From positions 1 through 38,032 of the forward strand of contig JAZROQ010000062.1 of the NCBI GenBank assembly GCA_045648765.1: 38,032 nucleotides of DNA, read 5' to 3'. The DNA comes from RGIG3009 sp045648765 (GTDB lineage: Bacteria > Bacillota > Clostridia > Oscillospirales > Acutalibacteraceae). The notes under the pieces were generated by a model. That model made no database searches and was not told the origin of the DNA. It was given only the letters and a program-made list of their open reading frames with translations. The translations under genes and the position numbers were made by a program. Every line of letters starts with the position of its first letter. Positions within the stretch are counted from its first letter, which is position 1. This document shows positions 6,552 through 14,695 of this stretch, in pieces.

Positions 6552-7091
6552 ATGGCTAGATTAAAAGAGTTTTACAAAAAGGATGTCGCTCCCGCACTGA
6601 TGAAAAAATTCAGTTACAAGAGTGTCATGCAAGTACCGAAGCTGGATAAAATTGTTATCAACGTCGGTTGCAGTGAAGCAAAAGACAACGCAAAAGTTAT
6701 TGATTCGATCCTCATTGACTTGCAAACCATCACCGGTCAACGTCCGGTAGTTTGCAAAGCCAAAAAATCGGTTGCTAACTTCAAATTGCGTGAGGGAATG
6801 AACATCGGTGTCAAAGTCACGTTGCGTGGCGATCGTATGTACGAATTCTTGGACCGTTTGTTCAATGTGGCTTTGCCCCGCGTGCGTGACTTCCGTGGTA
6901 TCAACGCCAACTCGTTTGACGGCCGCGGTAACTACAACATGGGTATCAAAGAACAATTGATATTCCCCGAAATCGAATACGATAAAATCGATAAGGTTCG
7001 CGGTATGGACATTTGTTTTGTAACTACCGCTAACACCGACGAAGAAGCACGTGAGTTGCTCAGCTTGATGGGCGCTCCGTTCGCGAAATAA
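6552..7091 (+). CDS. rplE: 50S ribosomal protein L5
   Basis: L5 (179 residues) binds 5S rRNA and contacts the P-site tRNA. ARLKEFYKKDVAP, the NVGCSEAKDN segment, TGQRPVVCKAKKSVANFKLREGM and the NYNMGIKEQLIFPEI region are family-typical. The start is ATG 6552 with AAGGAGGAGG just upstream; the longer in-frame start at 6507 lies inside rplX. rpsN follows after 13 nt. Confidence 0.96.
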   Translation: MARLKEFYKKDVAPALMKKFSYKSVMQVPKLDKIVINVGCSEAKDNAKVIDSILIDLQTITGQRPVVCKAKKSVANFKLREGMNIGVKVTLRGDRMYEFLDRLFNVALPRVRDFRGINANSFDGRGNYNMGIKEQLIFPEIEYDKIDKVRGMDICFVTTANTDEEARELLSLMGAPFAK

Positions 7092-7104
7092 GGAGGGAAA
7101 ACAC

Positions 7105-7290
7105 ATGGCAAAAACATCTATGAAAGTTAAGCAACAACGCCCCGCCAAGGTTTCCACGCGCGCGTACAACCGCTGCAAAATCTGCGGTCGTCCCCATGCT
7201 TATTTGCGGAAATACGGTGTGTGTCGTATTTGCTTTAGGGAACTTGCCTACAAAGGTGAAATCCCCGGCGTGAAAAAAGCCAGTTGGTAA
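7105..7290 (+). CDS. rpsN: 30S ribosomal protein S14, zinc-binding type (type Z)
   Basis: S14 (61 residues) sits in the small-subunit head beside S10 and S19. The short length and the two CxxC pairs (C24/C27 and C40/C43) mark the zinc-ribbon form rather than the roughly 89-101-residue zinc-free paralogue that some bacteria make under zinc starvation. A ribosome-binding site AAGGAGG lies directly upstream. Its place between rplE and rpsH is standard. Confidence 0.96.
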   Translation: MAKTSMKVKQQRPAKVSTRAYNRCKICGRPHAYLRKYGVCRICFRELAYKGEIPGVKKASW

Positions 7291-7316
7291 GCAATAGCTA
7301 AAAGGAGGTTGACGGA

Positions 7317-7718
7317 ATGCAAATCACCGATACAATTGCCGATATGCTGACGAGAATTCGTAACGCGAGTTCGGCGAAGCATGATTCGGTGGATATCCCC
7401 GCTTCCAACATGAAGAAGGCTATTGCCCAGATTCTTGTTGACGAGGGATATATCAAGAATTATCAAGTTATTGAAGATGGCAAGCAAGGCGTCATTCGCA
7501 TTACTCTGAAATATCAAGGACCTTCCAAGGCTCCGGTATTGATGGGATTGCGTCGTGTCTCCAAGCCCGGTTTGCGCATCTATTCCAGCAGTGAGGATAT
7601 GCCGAAAGTCATGAAAGGCATCGGCACCGCCATCGTGTCTACATCGAAAGGTGTTATGACCGACAAAAAAGCCCGCAAAGAAAACGTGGGCGGCGAAGTC
7701 CTCGCATTCGTGTGGTAA
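7317..7718 (+). CDS. rpsH: 30S ribosomal protein S8
   Basis: S8 (133 residues) is a primary 16S rRNA-binding protein and, in E. coli, the repressor of the spc operon. The N-terminal DTIADMLTRIRNA and the C-terminal VMTDKKARKENVGGEVLAFVW are the family signatures. Length is standard. The ribosome-binding site is AAAGGAGG. I saw no obvious S8-binding mimic near rplE, but did not model one. Confidence 0.96.
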   Translation: MQITDTIADMLTRIRNASSAKHDSVDIPASNMKKAIAQILVDEGYIKNYQVIEDGKQGVIRITLKYQGPSKAPVLMGLRRVSKPGLRIYSSSEDMPKVMKGIGTAIVSTSKGVMTDKKARKENVGGEVLAFVW

Positions 7719-7731
7719 GGGGGAAAAGAAA

Positions 7732-8280
7732 ATGTCAAGAATTGGTCGTAAACCCATTACCATTCCTGCCGGCGTTCAAGTGACGATTGCCGATAACACG
7801 GTAACGGCAAAGGGCCCTAAAGGCACTTTGACTCAAAAATTTCATGCGAACATGGCCGTAACGGTTGAGGGCAGCGAAATTTTAGTTACTCGTCCGAACG
7901 ACGAAAAAGAAAACCGTGCTTTGCACGGCTTGACCCGTACTTTGATCAGCAATATGGTGCAAGGCGTTGCTACCGGCTTCTCGAAAGAGTTAGACGTCAA
8001 CGGCGTTGGCTACCGTGTTGCCAAACAAGGTAAAGACTTGGTGATGAACTTAGGTTACAGCCATCAAGTTATTATGAGCGAAATTCCGGGTATCACCATT
8101 GAAGTTCCCAACCCGAACAAAATTATTGTTAGCGGTCCGGACAAACAATTGGTTGGTCAATTTGCCGCTGAAATTCGCGAAAAACGCCCGCCGGAGCCGT
8201 ATAAAGGTAAAGGCATCAAATATGTCACCGAGCATATCCGCCGCAAGGAAGGTAAGACCGGTGCCAAGGGCAAGAAGTAA
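7732..8280 (+). CDS. rplF: 50S ribosomal protein L6
   Basis: L6 (182 residues) has two tandem related domains and lies near the GTPase-associated centre. MSRIGRKPITIPAGV at the start and the C-terminal signature PPEPYKGKGIKY are present. Length is typical. The ribosome-binding site is a plain AAGGGGG. rplR follows after 15 nt. Confidence 0.96.
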   Translation: MSRIGRKPITIPAGVQVTIADNTVTAKGPKGTLTQKFHANMAVTVEGSEILVTRPNDEKENRALHGLTRTLISNMVQGVATGFSKELDVNGVGYRVAKQGKDLVMNLGYSHQVIMSEIPGITIEVPNPNKIIVSGPDKQLVGQFAAEIREKRPPEPYKGKGIKYVTEHIRRKEGKTGAKGKK

Positions 8281-8295
8281 GGAGGAGGTTAATAC

Positions 8296-8655
8296 ATGGT
8301 CAGCAAAAAAGACAGCAACCAAGCTCGGTTGCACCGCCACTTGCGTGTGCGCGGTAAGATTTCCGGCACCGGTGAGTGTCCTCGCTTGAACGTGTTTCGC
8401 TCCTTGAACCACATCTATGCCCAAATCATTGATGATGTCAAGGGTGTGACACTCGTTGCAGCTTCCAGCACCGAAAAAGATTTCGGTATGACAGGCGGCA
8501 ATAAAGAAGCTGCCCGCAAGGTCGGCGAATTAGTCGCAAAACGCGCTTTGGAAAAAGGCATCGAAAACGTTGTCTTTGACAGAGGCGGTTACATCTATCA
8601 CGGCCGTGTTGAGCAGTTGGCCGAAGGCGCCCGTGAGGGCGGCCTCAAGTTCTAA
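8296..8655 (+). CDS. rplR: 50S ribosomal protein L18
   Basis: L18 (119 residues) binds 5S rRNA together with L5. RLHRHLRVRGKISGTGECPRL and the C-terminal FDRGGYIYHGRVEQLAEGAREGGL are clear. The start ATG is preceded by AAGGAGGAGG. Normal length and order. Confidence 0.96.
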   Translation: MVSKKDSNQARLHRHLRVRGKISGTGECPRLNVFRSLNHIYAQIIDDVKGVTLVAASSTEKDFGMTGGNKEAARKVGELVAKRALEKGIENVVFDRGGYIYHGRVEQLAEGAREGGLKF

Positions 8656-8672
8656 GAAAGGAGAGGATTACT

Positions 8673-9173
8673 TTGGCCAGACGTGTAGAAACAAACGACG
8701 AATACAAAGAAACCGTAGTTGCCATTAACCGCGTCAGCAAAACCGTTAAAGGCGGTCGCGTGATGAAATTTTCCGCTTTGGTAGTGGTCGGTGATGGCAA
8801 TGGTACTGTAGGTTTCGGTACCGGTAAAGCCGGTGAAGTTCCGGATGCTATTCGCAAAGGCATCGAGGACGCGAAAAAGAACTTAGTGAAGATTTCTCTG
8901 AAAGGAACCACCATTCCTCACGAGATTATCGGTGCTTTCGGAGCCGGTCGAGTTTTGATGAAACCGGCAGCTCCCGGTACCGGTGTTATCGCCGGCGGCG
9001 CTGTGCGTGCCGTTGTCGAAGCAGCCGGTATTAAGGACATCCGTACCAAGGCTCTCCGCTCCAACAATCCTTTCAATGTGGTTAGCGCTGTGATGAACGG
9101 TTTGACGCAATTGCGCACTGCGGATGAAGCAGGTGCTATTCGCGGCAAAACCGCTAAAGAAATTTTAGGATAA
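8673..9173 (+). CDS. rpsE: 30S ribosomal protein S5
   Basis: S5 (166 residues) shapes the mRNA entry tunnel and affects decoding accuracy. The double-stranded RNA-binding-like half carries VNRVSKTVKGGRVMKF-type sequence (here INRVSKTVKGGRVMKF), and the second half has the conserved APGTGVIAGGAVRAVVEAAG. It uses a rare TTG start at 8673, set by AAAGGAGAGG upstream and by the family N-terminus. No better ATG exists nearby. Confidence 0.95.
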   Translation: MARRVETNDEYKETVVAINRVSKTVKGGRVMKFSALVVVGDGNGTVGFGTGKAGEVPDAIRKGIEDAKKNLVKISLKGTTIPHEIIGAFGAGRVLMKPAAPGTGVIAGGAVRAVVEAAGIKDIRTKALRSNNPFNVVSAVMNGLTQLRTADEAGAIRGKTAKEILG

Positions 9174-9186
9174 GGAGGGCATACAC

Positions 9187-9381
9187 ATGGCAAAGAAAGC
9201 AAAAGATTGCATGCAAGTCAAATTGGTTCGCAGTTTGATTGGTGCGAAAAAAGACCAAATTGCCACTGCCAATTCTTTGGGTTTACGCAAAATAGGCGAC
9301 ACGGTATGCCAACCTGTTAACGCAGCCACCCAAGGTAAGGTAGCGAAAATTATTCACCTCGTTGAGGTAGTAGAAGCTTAA
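9187..9381 (+). CDS. rpmD: 50S ribosomal protein L30
   Basis: L30 (64 residues) is a small large-subunit protein typical of bacteria that retain it. VKLVRSLIGAKKDQIATANSLGLRKIGDTV is the family pattern. The ribosome-binding site is AAGGAGGG. It sits in the standard rpsE-rpmD-rplO order. Confidence 0.94.
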   Translation: MAKKAKDCMQVKLVRSLIGAKKDQIATANSLGLRKIGDTVCQPVNAATQGKVAKIIHLVEVVEA

Positions 9382-9410
9382 CCAATTCTAACAAGGAGGT
9401 GCAAACAATT

Positions 9411-9851
9411 ATGAAGCTACAAGAGCTTTCTCCGGCTCCCGGTTCTGTGCGGGATGTCAAGAGAATCGGCAGAGGCCACGGTTCCGGCCAAGGCAAAACT
9501 GCCGGCAAGGGTCATAAAGGTCAAAAAGCTCGTGCTGGTCGCGGTATGCGTCCCGGTTTTGAAGGTGGCCAAATGCCTTTGCAAAGACGAGTTCCCAAAA
9601 GGGGATTTGTTAACAATTTTGCTACTAACTATGCAACTGTTAACTTAGCAGCACTTAACGCCTTTGAAGACGGCGCTGTTGTTGATGCGCAAGCATTGAA
9701 AGACGCCGGCTTGGTAAAAAAATCCTTTGACGGTATCAAAGTTTTGGCAAACGGTACGTTGACCAAAAAATTAACCGTAAAAGCAGCAGCCTATTCTGAA
9801 GCAGCAAAAGCCAAAATCGAAGCTGCGGGTGGAAAGGCTGAGGTGATCTAA
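9411..9851 (+). CDS. rplO: 50S ribosomal protein L15
   Basis: L15 (146 residues) is a late-assembly large-subunit protein. MKLQELSPAPGSV followed by the glycine- and lysine-rich RIGRGHGSGQGKTAGKGHKGQKAR, split by the FEGGQMPLQRRVPKRGF block, is unmistakable. ATG 9411 is chosen: the in-frame GTG at 9399 is part of the ribosome-binding site AAGGAGGTG itself. It ends 1 nt before the secY start. Confidence 0.95.
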   Translation: MKLQELSPAPGSVRDVKRIGRGHGSGQGKTAGKGHKGQKARAGRGMRPGFEGGQMPLQRRVPKRGFVNNFATNYATVNLAALNAFEDGAVVDAQALKDAGLVKKSFDGIKVLANGTLTKKLTVKAAAYSEAAKAKIEAAGGKAEVI

Positions 9852-9852
9852 C

Positions 9853-11199
9853 GTGTTTCAAGTTTTGCGAAATGCATGGAAAATCACCGATTTGCGCAAA
9901 AAGATTTTGTACACACTGTTTATCGTGTTGATTTTCCGTATCGGCTCGGCTATTACGGTACCGTTTGTCGATGTGGAAAACTTAACCAAAGCAGTGGCTG
10001 CTGTGACCGCCGGTAACGAAGCCAACTTCATGGATTATTTAACCATGATTTCCGGTGGCGGTTTTTCCAGTGCCAGCATTTTTGCTTTGTCGATCACCCC
10101 GTACATTAACGCCAGCATTATTATCCAACTGTTGTCAGTTGCGATTCCGGCGTTGGAACGGTTGGCAAAAGAAGGCGAAGCAGGACGTAAGGTGCTTGGC
10201 AAAATCACCCGTTTTGTAACGGTTGGATTGGGTCTTATGTTGGGCATTGCATATTACTTTATGTTGCGCAACAATGCCAATTACAGCAGCATGAACGTGC
10301 TTGTTAAAGAAGCACAAAGCGGTTTCGGCGCTTGGTTTGCCGCCATTGTGATTGTTCTTTGTTTTGTTGCCGGTTCGGCACTTATCATGTGGTTGGGCGA
10401 ACAAGTTAACGAAAAGGGTATTGGTAACGGCATTTCCATTTTGTTGTTTGCAGGTATTTTGTCCGGTATTCCGGGCGCTGCCAGAACGCTTTGGAACTGG
10501 TTCTACGTTGCCGGTATTGCTCAACTCAGCAACAACCCTGCCGCTATTAAAAATGTTATTTTAGTTCCTATTGTTTTGGTTATCTTCTTGGCAATGATTG
10601 GTTTCATTGTCTTTATGGGAGATGCCGAACGCCGCATCCCGATTCAGTATGCCAAACGTGTGGTGGGTCGCAAAATGTATGGCGGTCAAAGCACGTACAT
10701 TCCGATTAAAGTCAATATGTCCGGTGTTATGCCGATCATTTTGGCTTCGTCGATTGTATCGTTGCCGTCGATTTTGGCTTCCTTCTTCAACTGGGACAGC
10801 AACTGGTTTTTGGATGCGTTCAAGCAAGACAGTTGGGTATATATCCTGCTGTATTTTGTGATGATTATAGGCTTTGCCTTCTTCTACGTCACGATTCAAT
10901 ATAATCCCACGGAAATGGCGAACAACCTTCGCAAAAACTCCGGTGCGATCCCCGGCTATCGTCCGGGCAAACCCACCACGGATTATATCAAACGTGTGTT
11001 GAATAAGGTAACCTTAATCGGCGCATTGTTCCTTGGCGTCATTGCTTTGTTCCCCAGCTTGTTTGGTAAGTTCAGCGGTTTCTACGGCTTGACCTTAGGT
11101 GGTACTTCCATCATGATCGTGGTGGGTGTAGCATTGGAAACAACGCAACAAATCGAAAGCCAAATGATGATGCGCCACTACAAAGGCTTCCTCGAGTAA
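9853..11199 (+). CDS. secY: Preprotein translocase subunit SecY
   Basis: SecY (448 residues) is the protein-conducting pore of the Sec system in the cytoplasmic membrane. The usual ten hydrophobic segments are spread across the protein. Family signatures include the plug/TM2 region SGGGFSSASIFALSITPYINASI, split here by reading, the GNGISILLFAGI block, and ERRIPIQYAKRVVGRKMYGG in the cytoplasmic loop. It starts with GTG at 9853, coupled to rplO (1-nt gap). Its usual partner order secY-adk-map is kept, but a strong hairpin lies between secY and adk. Confidence 0.96.
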   Translation: MFQVLRNAWKITDLRKKILYTLFIVLIFRIGSAITVPFVDVENLTKAVAAVTAGNEANFMDYLTMISGGGFSSASIFALSITPYINASIIIQLLSVAIPALERLAKEGEAGRKVLGKITRFVTVGLGLMLGIAYYFMLRNNANYSSMNVLVKEAQSGFGAWFAAIVIVLCFVAGSALIMWLGEQVNEKGIGNGISILLFAGILSGIPGAARTLWNWFYVAGIAQLSNNPAAIKNVILVPIVLVIFLAMIGFIVFMGDAERRIPIQYAKRVVGRKMYGGQSTYIPIKVNMSGVMPIILASSIVSLPSILASFFNWDSNWFLDAFKQDSWVYILLYFVMIIGFAFFYVTIQYNPTEMANNLRKNSGAIPGYRPGKPTTDYIKRVLNKVTLIGALFLGVIALFPSLFGKFSGFYGLTLGGTSIMIVVGVALETTQQIESQMMMRHYKGFLE

Positions 11200-11222
11200 C
11201 ATTTTTCCTGTACGAAAAAACC

Positions 11223-11265
11223 GTTTCCGCCAACCGATAACCTCGGTTGTCGGTTGGTTGGAAAC
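11223..11265 (+). promoter_or_regulatory. Strong secY-adk intercistronic hairpin
   Basis: CCAACCGA (11230-11237) pairs with TCGGTTGG (11250-11257). Inside it, AACC (11239-11242) pairs with GGTT (11245-11248), and outside it GTTTCC (11223-11228) pairs with GGAAAC (11260-11265). No T-run follows, so an intrinsic terminator is unlikely. It may be an RNA-processing or stability element separating ribosomal-protein from enzyme expression. It lies in the 99-nt gap before adk. Confidence 0.6.
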
Positions 11266-11298
11266 AGTCTGTCGTGTTTAAAGAAAGGGTGTCATTCC

Positions 11299-11934
11299 AT
11301 GAAGCTGATTTTCTTGGGTGCTCCGGGTGCTGGCAAAGGCACACAAGCTGAAATTATCAGCGAGCATCTGAACATTCCCACAATTTCCACGGGTAATATT
11401 ATCCGTGAAGCGCTGAAAAGCGGTACGGAAATGGGAAAGCAAGCCAAAGAATATATCGATTCGGGTAAATTAGTTCCCGACGAGGTGGTTATCGGTATCA
11501 TCCGCGACCGTCTTGCGCAGGACGATTGTTGCAATGGGTTTATTCTTGATGGTTTTCCGCGTACCATTCCGCAAGCCGAGGCACTTGACCGTATGGGCAT
11601 TGCTATTGACTGCGTCATCAATTTGGAAGTCGCAGACGAAGTAATTGCCGAGCGTGTATCGGGTCGCCGTGTATGCCCTGTTTGTGGCGCATCGTATCAT
11701 ATTGCCAACAAAAAACCGGCAACTGATGGTATTTGCGATAAATGTGGCAACACCCTTGTTCAGCGCAAAGATGACCATCCCGACACAGTAAAAGAACGCT
11801 TACAAGTGTATCATGAGCAAACAGAACCGCTCAAAGACTACTACGCCGCTGCCGGTAAGTTGGCTTCGGTTGACGGACCGACAACGCTCGAAGGTGTCAC
11901 AAAGCGTATTCTGGAAATCTTGCAAGAGGTTTAA
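11299..11934 (+). CDS. adk: Adenylate kinase, zinc-lid type
   Basis: Adenylate kinase (211 residues) catalyses ATP + AMP = 2 ADP in the cytoplasm. The P-loop GAPGAGKGT is at residues 7-15, the AMP-binding STGNIIRE follows, then DGFPRT. The lid has four cysteines (C126, C129, C146, C149) that bind structural zinc, as in many Gram-positive enzymes. ATG 11299 fits the family N-terminus MKLIFLGAPG and follows AAAGGG. An upstream in-frame start at 11254 would begin inside the intercistronic hairpin. Confidence 0.96.
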   Translation: MKLIFLGAPGAGKGTQAEIISEHLNIPTISTGNIIREALKSGTEMGKQAKEYIDSGKLVPDEVVIGIIRDRLAQDDCCNGFILDGFPRTIPQAEALDRMGIAIDCVINLEVADEVIAERVSGRRVCPVCGASYHIANKKPATDGICDKCGNTLVQRKDDHPDTVKERLQVYHEQTEPLKDYYAAAGKLASVDGPTTLEGVTKRILEILQEV

Positions 11935-11937
11935 ACC

Positions 11938-12684
11938 ATGATTGCTATTAAAAACAGCCGCGAACTTAGCCTAATGAAAGAGGCTTGTGTGATTTCGGCT
12001 CGAGCGTTACAATTAGCAGGTGAAGCCGTGGAACCTGGTGTTACCACTGCCGAACTTGACCGAATGATTCGCAAATATATTGAAAGCCAAGGCGCAAAGC
12101 CTTCGTTTTTGGGATATGGCGGATTTCCGGCAAGCGCCTGTATTTCTGTAAACGAGACGGTCATTCATGGCATACCGGATAAGCGCGTAATCAAAGCCGG
12201 CGATATCGTCAGCATTGATGTGGGTGCGCACTTGAACGGTTATCACGGCGATAACGCCGCCACTTTTGCCGCCGGTGATATTTCACCGCAAGCACAAGCT
12301 TTGCTGGATGCTACTCGTGAAAGTCTTTACGAGGGTATTGCACAAGCGATTGCCGGCAATAGGGTAGGCGATATTAGTGCCGCCGTTCAGCAGTATGTCG
12401 AGATGCGTGGTTACTCGGTTGTACGGCAATTTGTCGGCCACGGAGTAGGCACGAATCTACATGAGGACCCCAGTGTCCCCAACTTTGGTACCCCCGGTCG
12501 CGGTCCTCGATTGCTGCCGGGAATGACCTTAGCCATTGAACCTATGGTGAATATGGGTGTTCCGGATGTCGAAGTTTTAAAAGACGGATGGACAACGGTC
12601 ACGCGAGACGGTAAGTTGTCTGCTCATTTTGAGCATACCATTGCCATCACCAAAGACGGACCGGTCATATTGACCATGCCGTAA
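11938..12684 (+). CDS. map: Methionine aminopeptidase, type I
   Basis: Type I MetAP (248 residues) removes the initiator methionine from nascent proteins. The five-residue metal site is visible: D94 (in VSIDVG), D105 (in HGDNA), a histidine in FVGHGVG, and glutamates in AIEPM and HFEHT. The pocket histidine is H77 (in VIHGIP). The gene starts 3 nt after adk stops, so it is probably coupled. No KOW-domain gene lies between map and infA, unlike in some Firmicutes. Confidence 0.96.
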   Translation: MIAIKNSRELSLMKEACVISARALQLAGEAVEPGVTTAELDRMIRKYIESQGAKPSFLGYGGFPASACISVNETVIHGIPDKRVIKAGDIVSIDVGAHLNGYHGDNAATFAAGDISPQAQALLDATRESLYEGIAQAIAGNRVGDISAAVQQYVEMRGYSVVRQFVGHGVGTNLHEDPSVPNFGTPGRGPRLLPGMTLAIEPMVNMGVPDVEVLKDGWTTVTRDGKLSAHFEHTIAITKDGPVILTMP

Positions 12685-12702
12685 CGAAAGGGAGGAACCA
12701 GC

Positions 12703-12921
12703 ATGTCCAAAGCGGACGTTATTGAACTGGAGGGTGTCGTGGTCGAGGCGTTGCCAAACGCAACTTTTCAAGTGGAGCTTGCCAATGGCCACCAGATACT
12801 CGCACACATCTCGGGAAAATTGCGGATGAATTTTATTCGCATTTTGCCCGGAGACAAGGTGACGGTCGAAATGTCACCCTATGACCTGACGAAAGGTCGC
12901 ATTACCTGGCGAACCAAGTAA
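12703..12921 (+). CDS. infA: Translation initiation factor IF-1
   Basis: IF-1 (72 residues) occupies the A site during initiation. It is a single S1/OB domain: SKADVIELEGVVVEALPNATFQVEL near the start and RILPGDKVTVEMSPYDLTKGRITWR at the end are the standard signatures. Length is exactly typical. AAAGGGAGG lies upstream. It precedes rpmJ, as in most Firmicutes. Confidence 0.97.
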   Translation: MSKADVIELEGVVVEALPNATFQVELANGHQILAHISGKLRMNFIRILPGDKVTVEMSPYDLTKGRITWRTK

Positions 12922-12949
12922 TGGCATTGTTCGAAAACCACAACGTCAA

Positions 12950-12968
12950 TTTTGTGTTTATCACAAAA
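12950..12968 (+). promoter_or_regulatory. Small hairpin at the rpmJ ribosome-binding site
   Basis: TTTTGTG (12950-12956) pairs with CACAAAA (12962-12968) around a TTTAT loop. The 3' arm abuts the AAAGGAGG that serves rpmJ. It is weak (mostly A-T) and could tune rpmJ translation, or be chance. Confidence 0.3.
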
Positions 12969-12982
12969 AAGGAGGTATTTTC

Positions 12983-13096
12983 ATGAAAGTCAGACCTTCT
13001 GTGAAGAAAATCTGCGAAAAATGCAAAATTATCAAACGCAAAGGCCGCATTATGGTGATTTGCGAAAACCCCAAGCACAAACAACGTCAAGGTTAA
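12983..13096 (+). CDS. rpmJ: 50S ribosomal protein L36, zinc-binding type
   Basis: L36 (37 residues) is the smallest ribosomal protein and stabilises 23S rRNA. MKVRPSVKKICEKCKI is the family start, and the C-C-C-H zinc site is C11, C14, C27 and H32. It is preceded by AAAAGGAGG about 8 nt upstream of the ATG. It sits between infA and rpsM as expected. It is the zinc-containing (C+) form. Confidence 0.96.
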   Translation: MKVRPSVKKICEKCKIIKRKGRIMVICENPKHKQRQG

Positions 13097-13146
13097 TTTG
13101 ACGTATAAAGTCGCTTGACGGAAAAACCGAAAGGAAGGAAACTATT

Positions 13147-13515
13147 ATGGCTCGTATAGCTGGTGTAGACTTACCCAGAGATAAGCGTGTAGAAATCGGC
13201 CTTACCTACATCTACGGTATCGGTCGCAAAACTGCGAACGATATTTTGGCGGGAACCGGTGTTGATCCGGACGTCCGTGTACGTGATTTGACCGAAGAAG
13301 ACATTGCTAAATTACGTGAATACATTGACCACAACTGTGTGGTGGAAGGTGACTTGCGCCGTGACATTGCGTTTGATATCAAACGTTTGATTGAAATTGG
13401 TAGTTATCGCGGTTTGCGTCATCGCAAGGGCTTGCCGGTTCGCGGTCAGCGTTCCAAAACCAACGCCCGTACTCGTAAAGGTCCCAAAAAGACCATTGCC
13501 AACAAGAAGAAGTAA
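13147..13515 (+). CDS. rpsM: 30S ribosomal protein S13
   Basis: S13 (122 residues) forms inter-subunit bridges and contacts the P-site tRNA. ARIAGVDLPRDKRVEIGLTYIYGIG and the basic C-terminal tail with LRHRKGLPVRGQRSKTNARTRKG are conserved. The ribosome-binding site is AAAGGAAGG. Order rpmJ-rpsM-rpsK-rpsD-rpoA-rplQ is the classic alpha operon. Confidence 0.97.
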   Translation: MARIAGVDLPRDKRVEIGLTYIYGIGRKTANDILAGTGVDPDVRVRDLTEEDIAKLREYIDHNCVVEGDLRRDIAFDIKRLIEIGSYRGLRHRKGLPVRGQRSKTNARTRKGPKKTIANKKK

Positions 13516-13533
13516 GCAGGAGGGATATATAGA

Positions 13534-13938
13534 ATGGCTGCTGCAAAAGCAACTGCGAAAAAGGGCACTGTCCGTCGCAAAGAACGTAAAAATATTGAGC
13601 GTGGCGCCGCACATATCCAGTCCACATTCAATAACACCATTGTTACTCTCACCGATGCACAAGGCAATGCTTTGTCTTGGGCAAGTGCCGGTGAATTAGG
13701 TTTCCGCGGTTCGCGGAAATCCACTCCCTTTGCTGCACAAACGGCTGCGGAAACCGCTGCCAAAGCAGCAATGGAACACGGCTTGAAAACCGTTGAAGTG
13801 TACGTAAAAGGCCCGGGTGCCGGTCGCGAAGCTGCTATCCGCGCTTTGCAAACCGCAGGATTGGACGTTACCTTGATTAAAGACGTAACGCCCGTTCCCC
13901 ACAACGGATGCCGTCCTCCCAAAAGAAGACGCGTATAA
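13534..13938 (+). CDS. rpsK: 30S ribosomal protein S11
   Basis: S11 (134 residues) lies on the platform near the mRNA exit. The AHIQSTFNNTIVTLTDAQGN start, the KSTPFAAQ block and the C-terminal VTPVPHNGCRPPKRRRV are diagnostic. A GCAGGAGGG ribosome-binding site precedes it. Length is slightly above the minimum because of an Ala/Lys-rich N-terminal tail. Confidence 0.97.
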   Translation: MAAAKATAKKGTVRRKERKNIERGAAHIQSTFNNTIVTLTDAQGNALSWASAGELGFRGSRKSTPFAAQTAAETAAKAAMEHGLKTVEVYVKGPGAGREAAIRALQTAGLDVTLIKDVTPVPHNGCRPPKRRRV

Positions 13939-13965
13939 CACGAGAAAGCAGGAGGTGCAACCAAT

Positions 13966-14595
13966 ATGGCAAGATATACCGGTGCGGTGTGCAGAATTTG
14001 CCGCCGTGAAGGACAAAAATTATTTTTAAAGGGTGAGCGTTGCTATACCGGCAAATGTGCGATTTCTCGTCGTGCTTATGCCCCGGGTCAGCACGGTCAA
14101 GCCCGCAACAAGAAATCTTCGGAATATGGTAAACAATTGCGTACCAAGCAATATGTGCGTCGTTACTACGGCGTTTTGGAAGGTCAATTCCATCATTATT
14201 TTGAAATGGCCACCAAAATGCAAGGCGTGACGGGTGAAAACTTACTCCGTTTGTTGGAATCCCGTTTGGATAACGTTGTTTATCGTTTGGGTTTTGCCAG
14301 TTCGCGTGCAGAAGCTCGTCAATTGGTAACTCAAGGTCACTTTACCGTGAACGGCCGCAAAGTAAACATTCCGTCTTACTTGACCAAAGTGGGCGAAGTG
14401 ATTGCTGTTAAAGAAAAGAGCCGTTCGCTCGATAAGATGAAAGCACTTTCCGAGGCAAACAGTTCTCGCCCGACTCCGAAGTGGTTGGAACTCAATCGCG
14501 AAGCTTGGGAAGCAAAAATCGTTGCTGTTCCCGTTCGTGAAGACATTGATTTGCCGGTGGAAGAAACCCTTATCGTCGAGTTGTACTCGAAATAA
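13966..14595 (+). CDS. rpsD: 30S ribosomal protein S4, zinc-binding type
   Basis: S4 (209 residues) nucleates 30S assembly and in several bacteria represses its own operon. The N-terminal zinc site is C9, C12, C26 and C31, the C+ form. The S4 RNA-binding domain is at about residues 99-160 (SRLDNVVYRLGFA, then VNGRKVNIPS). The ribosome-binding site is CAGGAGG. A 100-nt spacer separates it from rpoA, longer than most gaps in this unit. Confidence 0.97.
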   Translation: MARYTGAVCRICRREGQKLFLKGERCYTGKCAISRRAYAPGQHGQARNKKSSEYGKQLRTKQYVRRYYGVLEGQFHHYFEMATKMQGVTGENLLRLLESRLDNVVYRLGFASSRAEARQLVTQGHFTVNGRKVNIPSYLTKVGEVIAVKEKSRSLDKMKALSEANSSRPTPKWLELNREAWEAKIVAVPVREDIDLPVEETLIVELYSK

Positions 14596-14695
14596 TTTTA
14601 AAAGTCGCTTATTTAAGCTGCTTTGTACAACACATATCACGGTCACCGTTTATGCAAATGCAGTTGGTGTCCGTTCATAAAAAGGAGGGTTTTGA

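Noticed and set aside
9399..9410. GTG start for rplO
   Set aside because: This GTG is part of the ribosome-binding site AAGGAGGTG; the ATG at 9411 is correctly spaced from it.
11223..11265. secY-adk hairpin as an intrinsic terminator
   Set aside because: There is no T-run after the stem, and adk, map and infA downstream have no promoter of their own that I could find.
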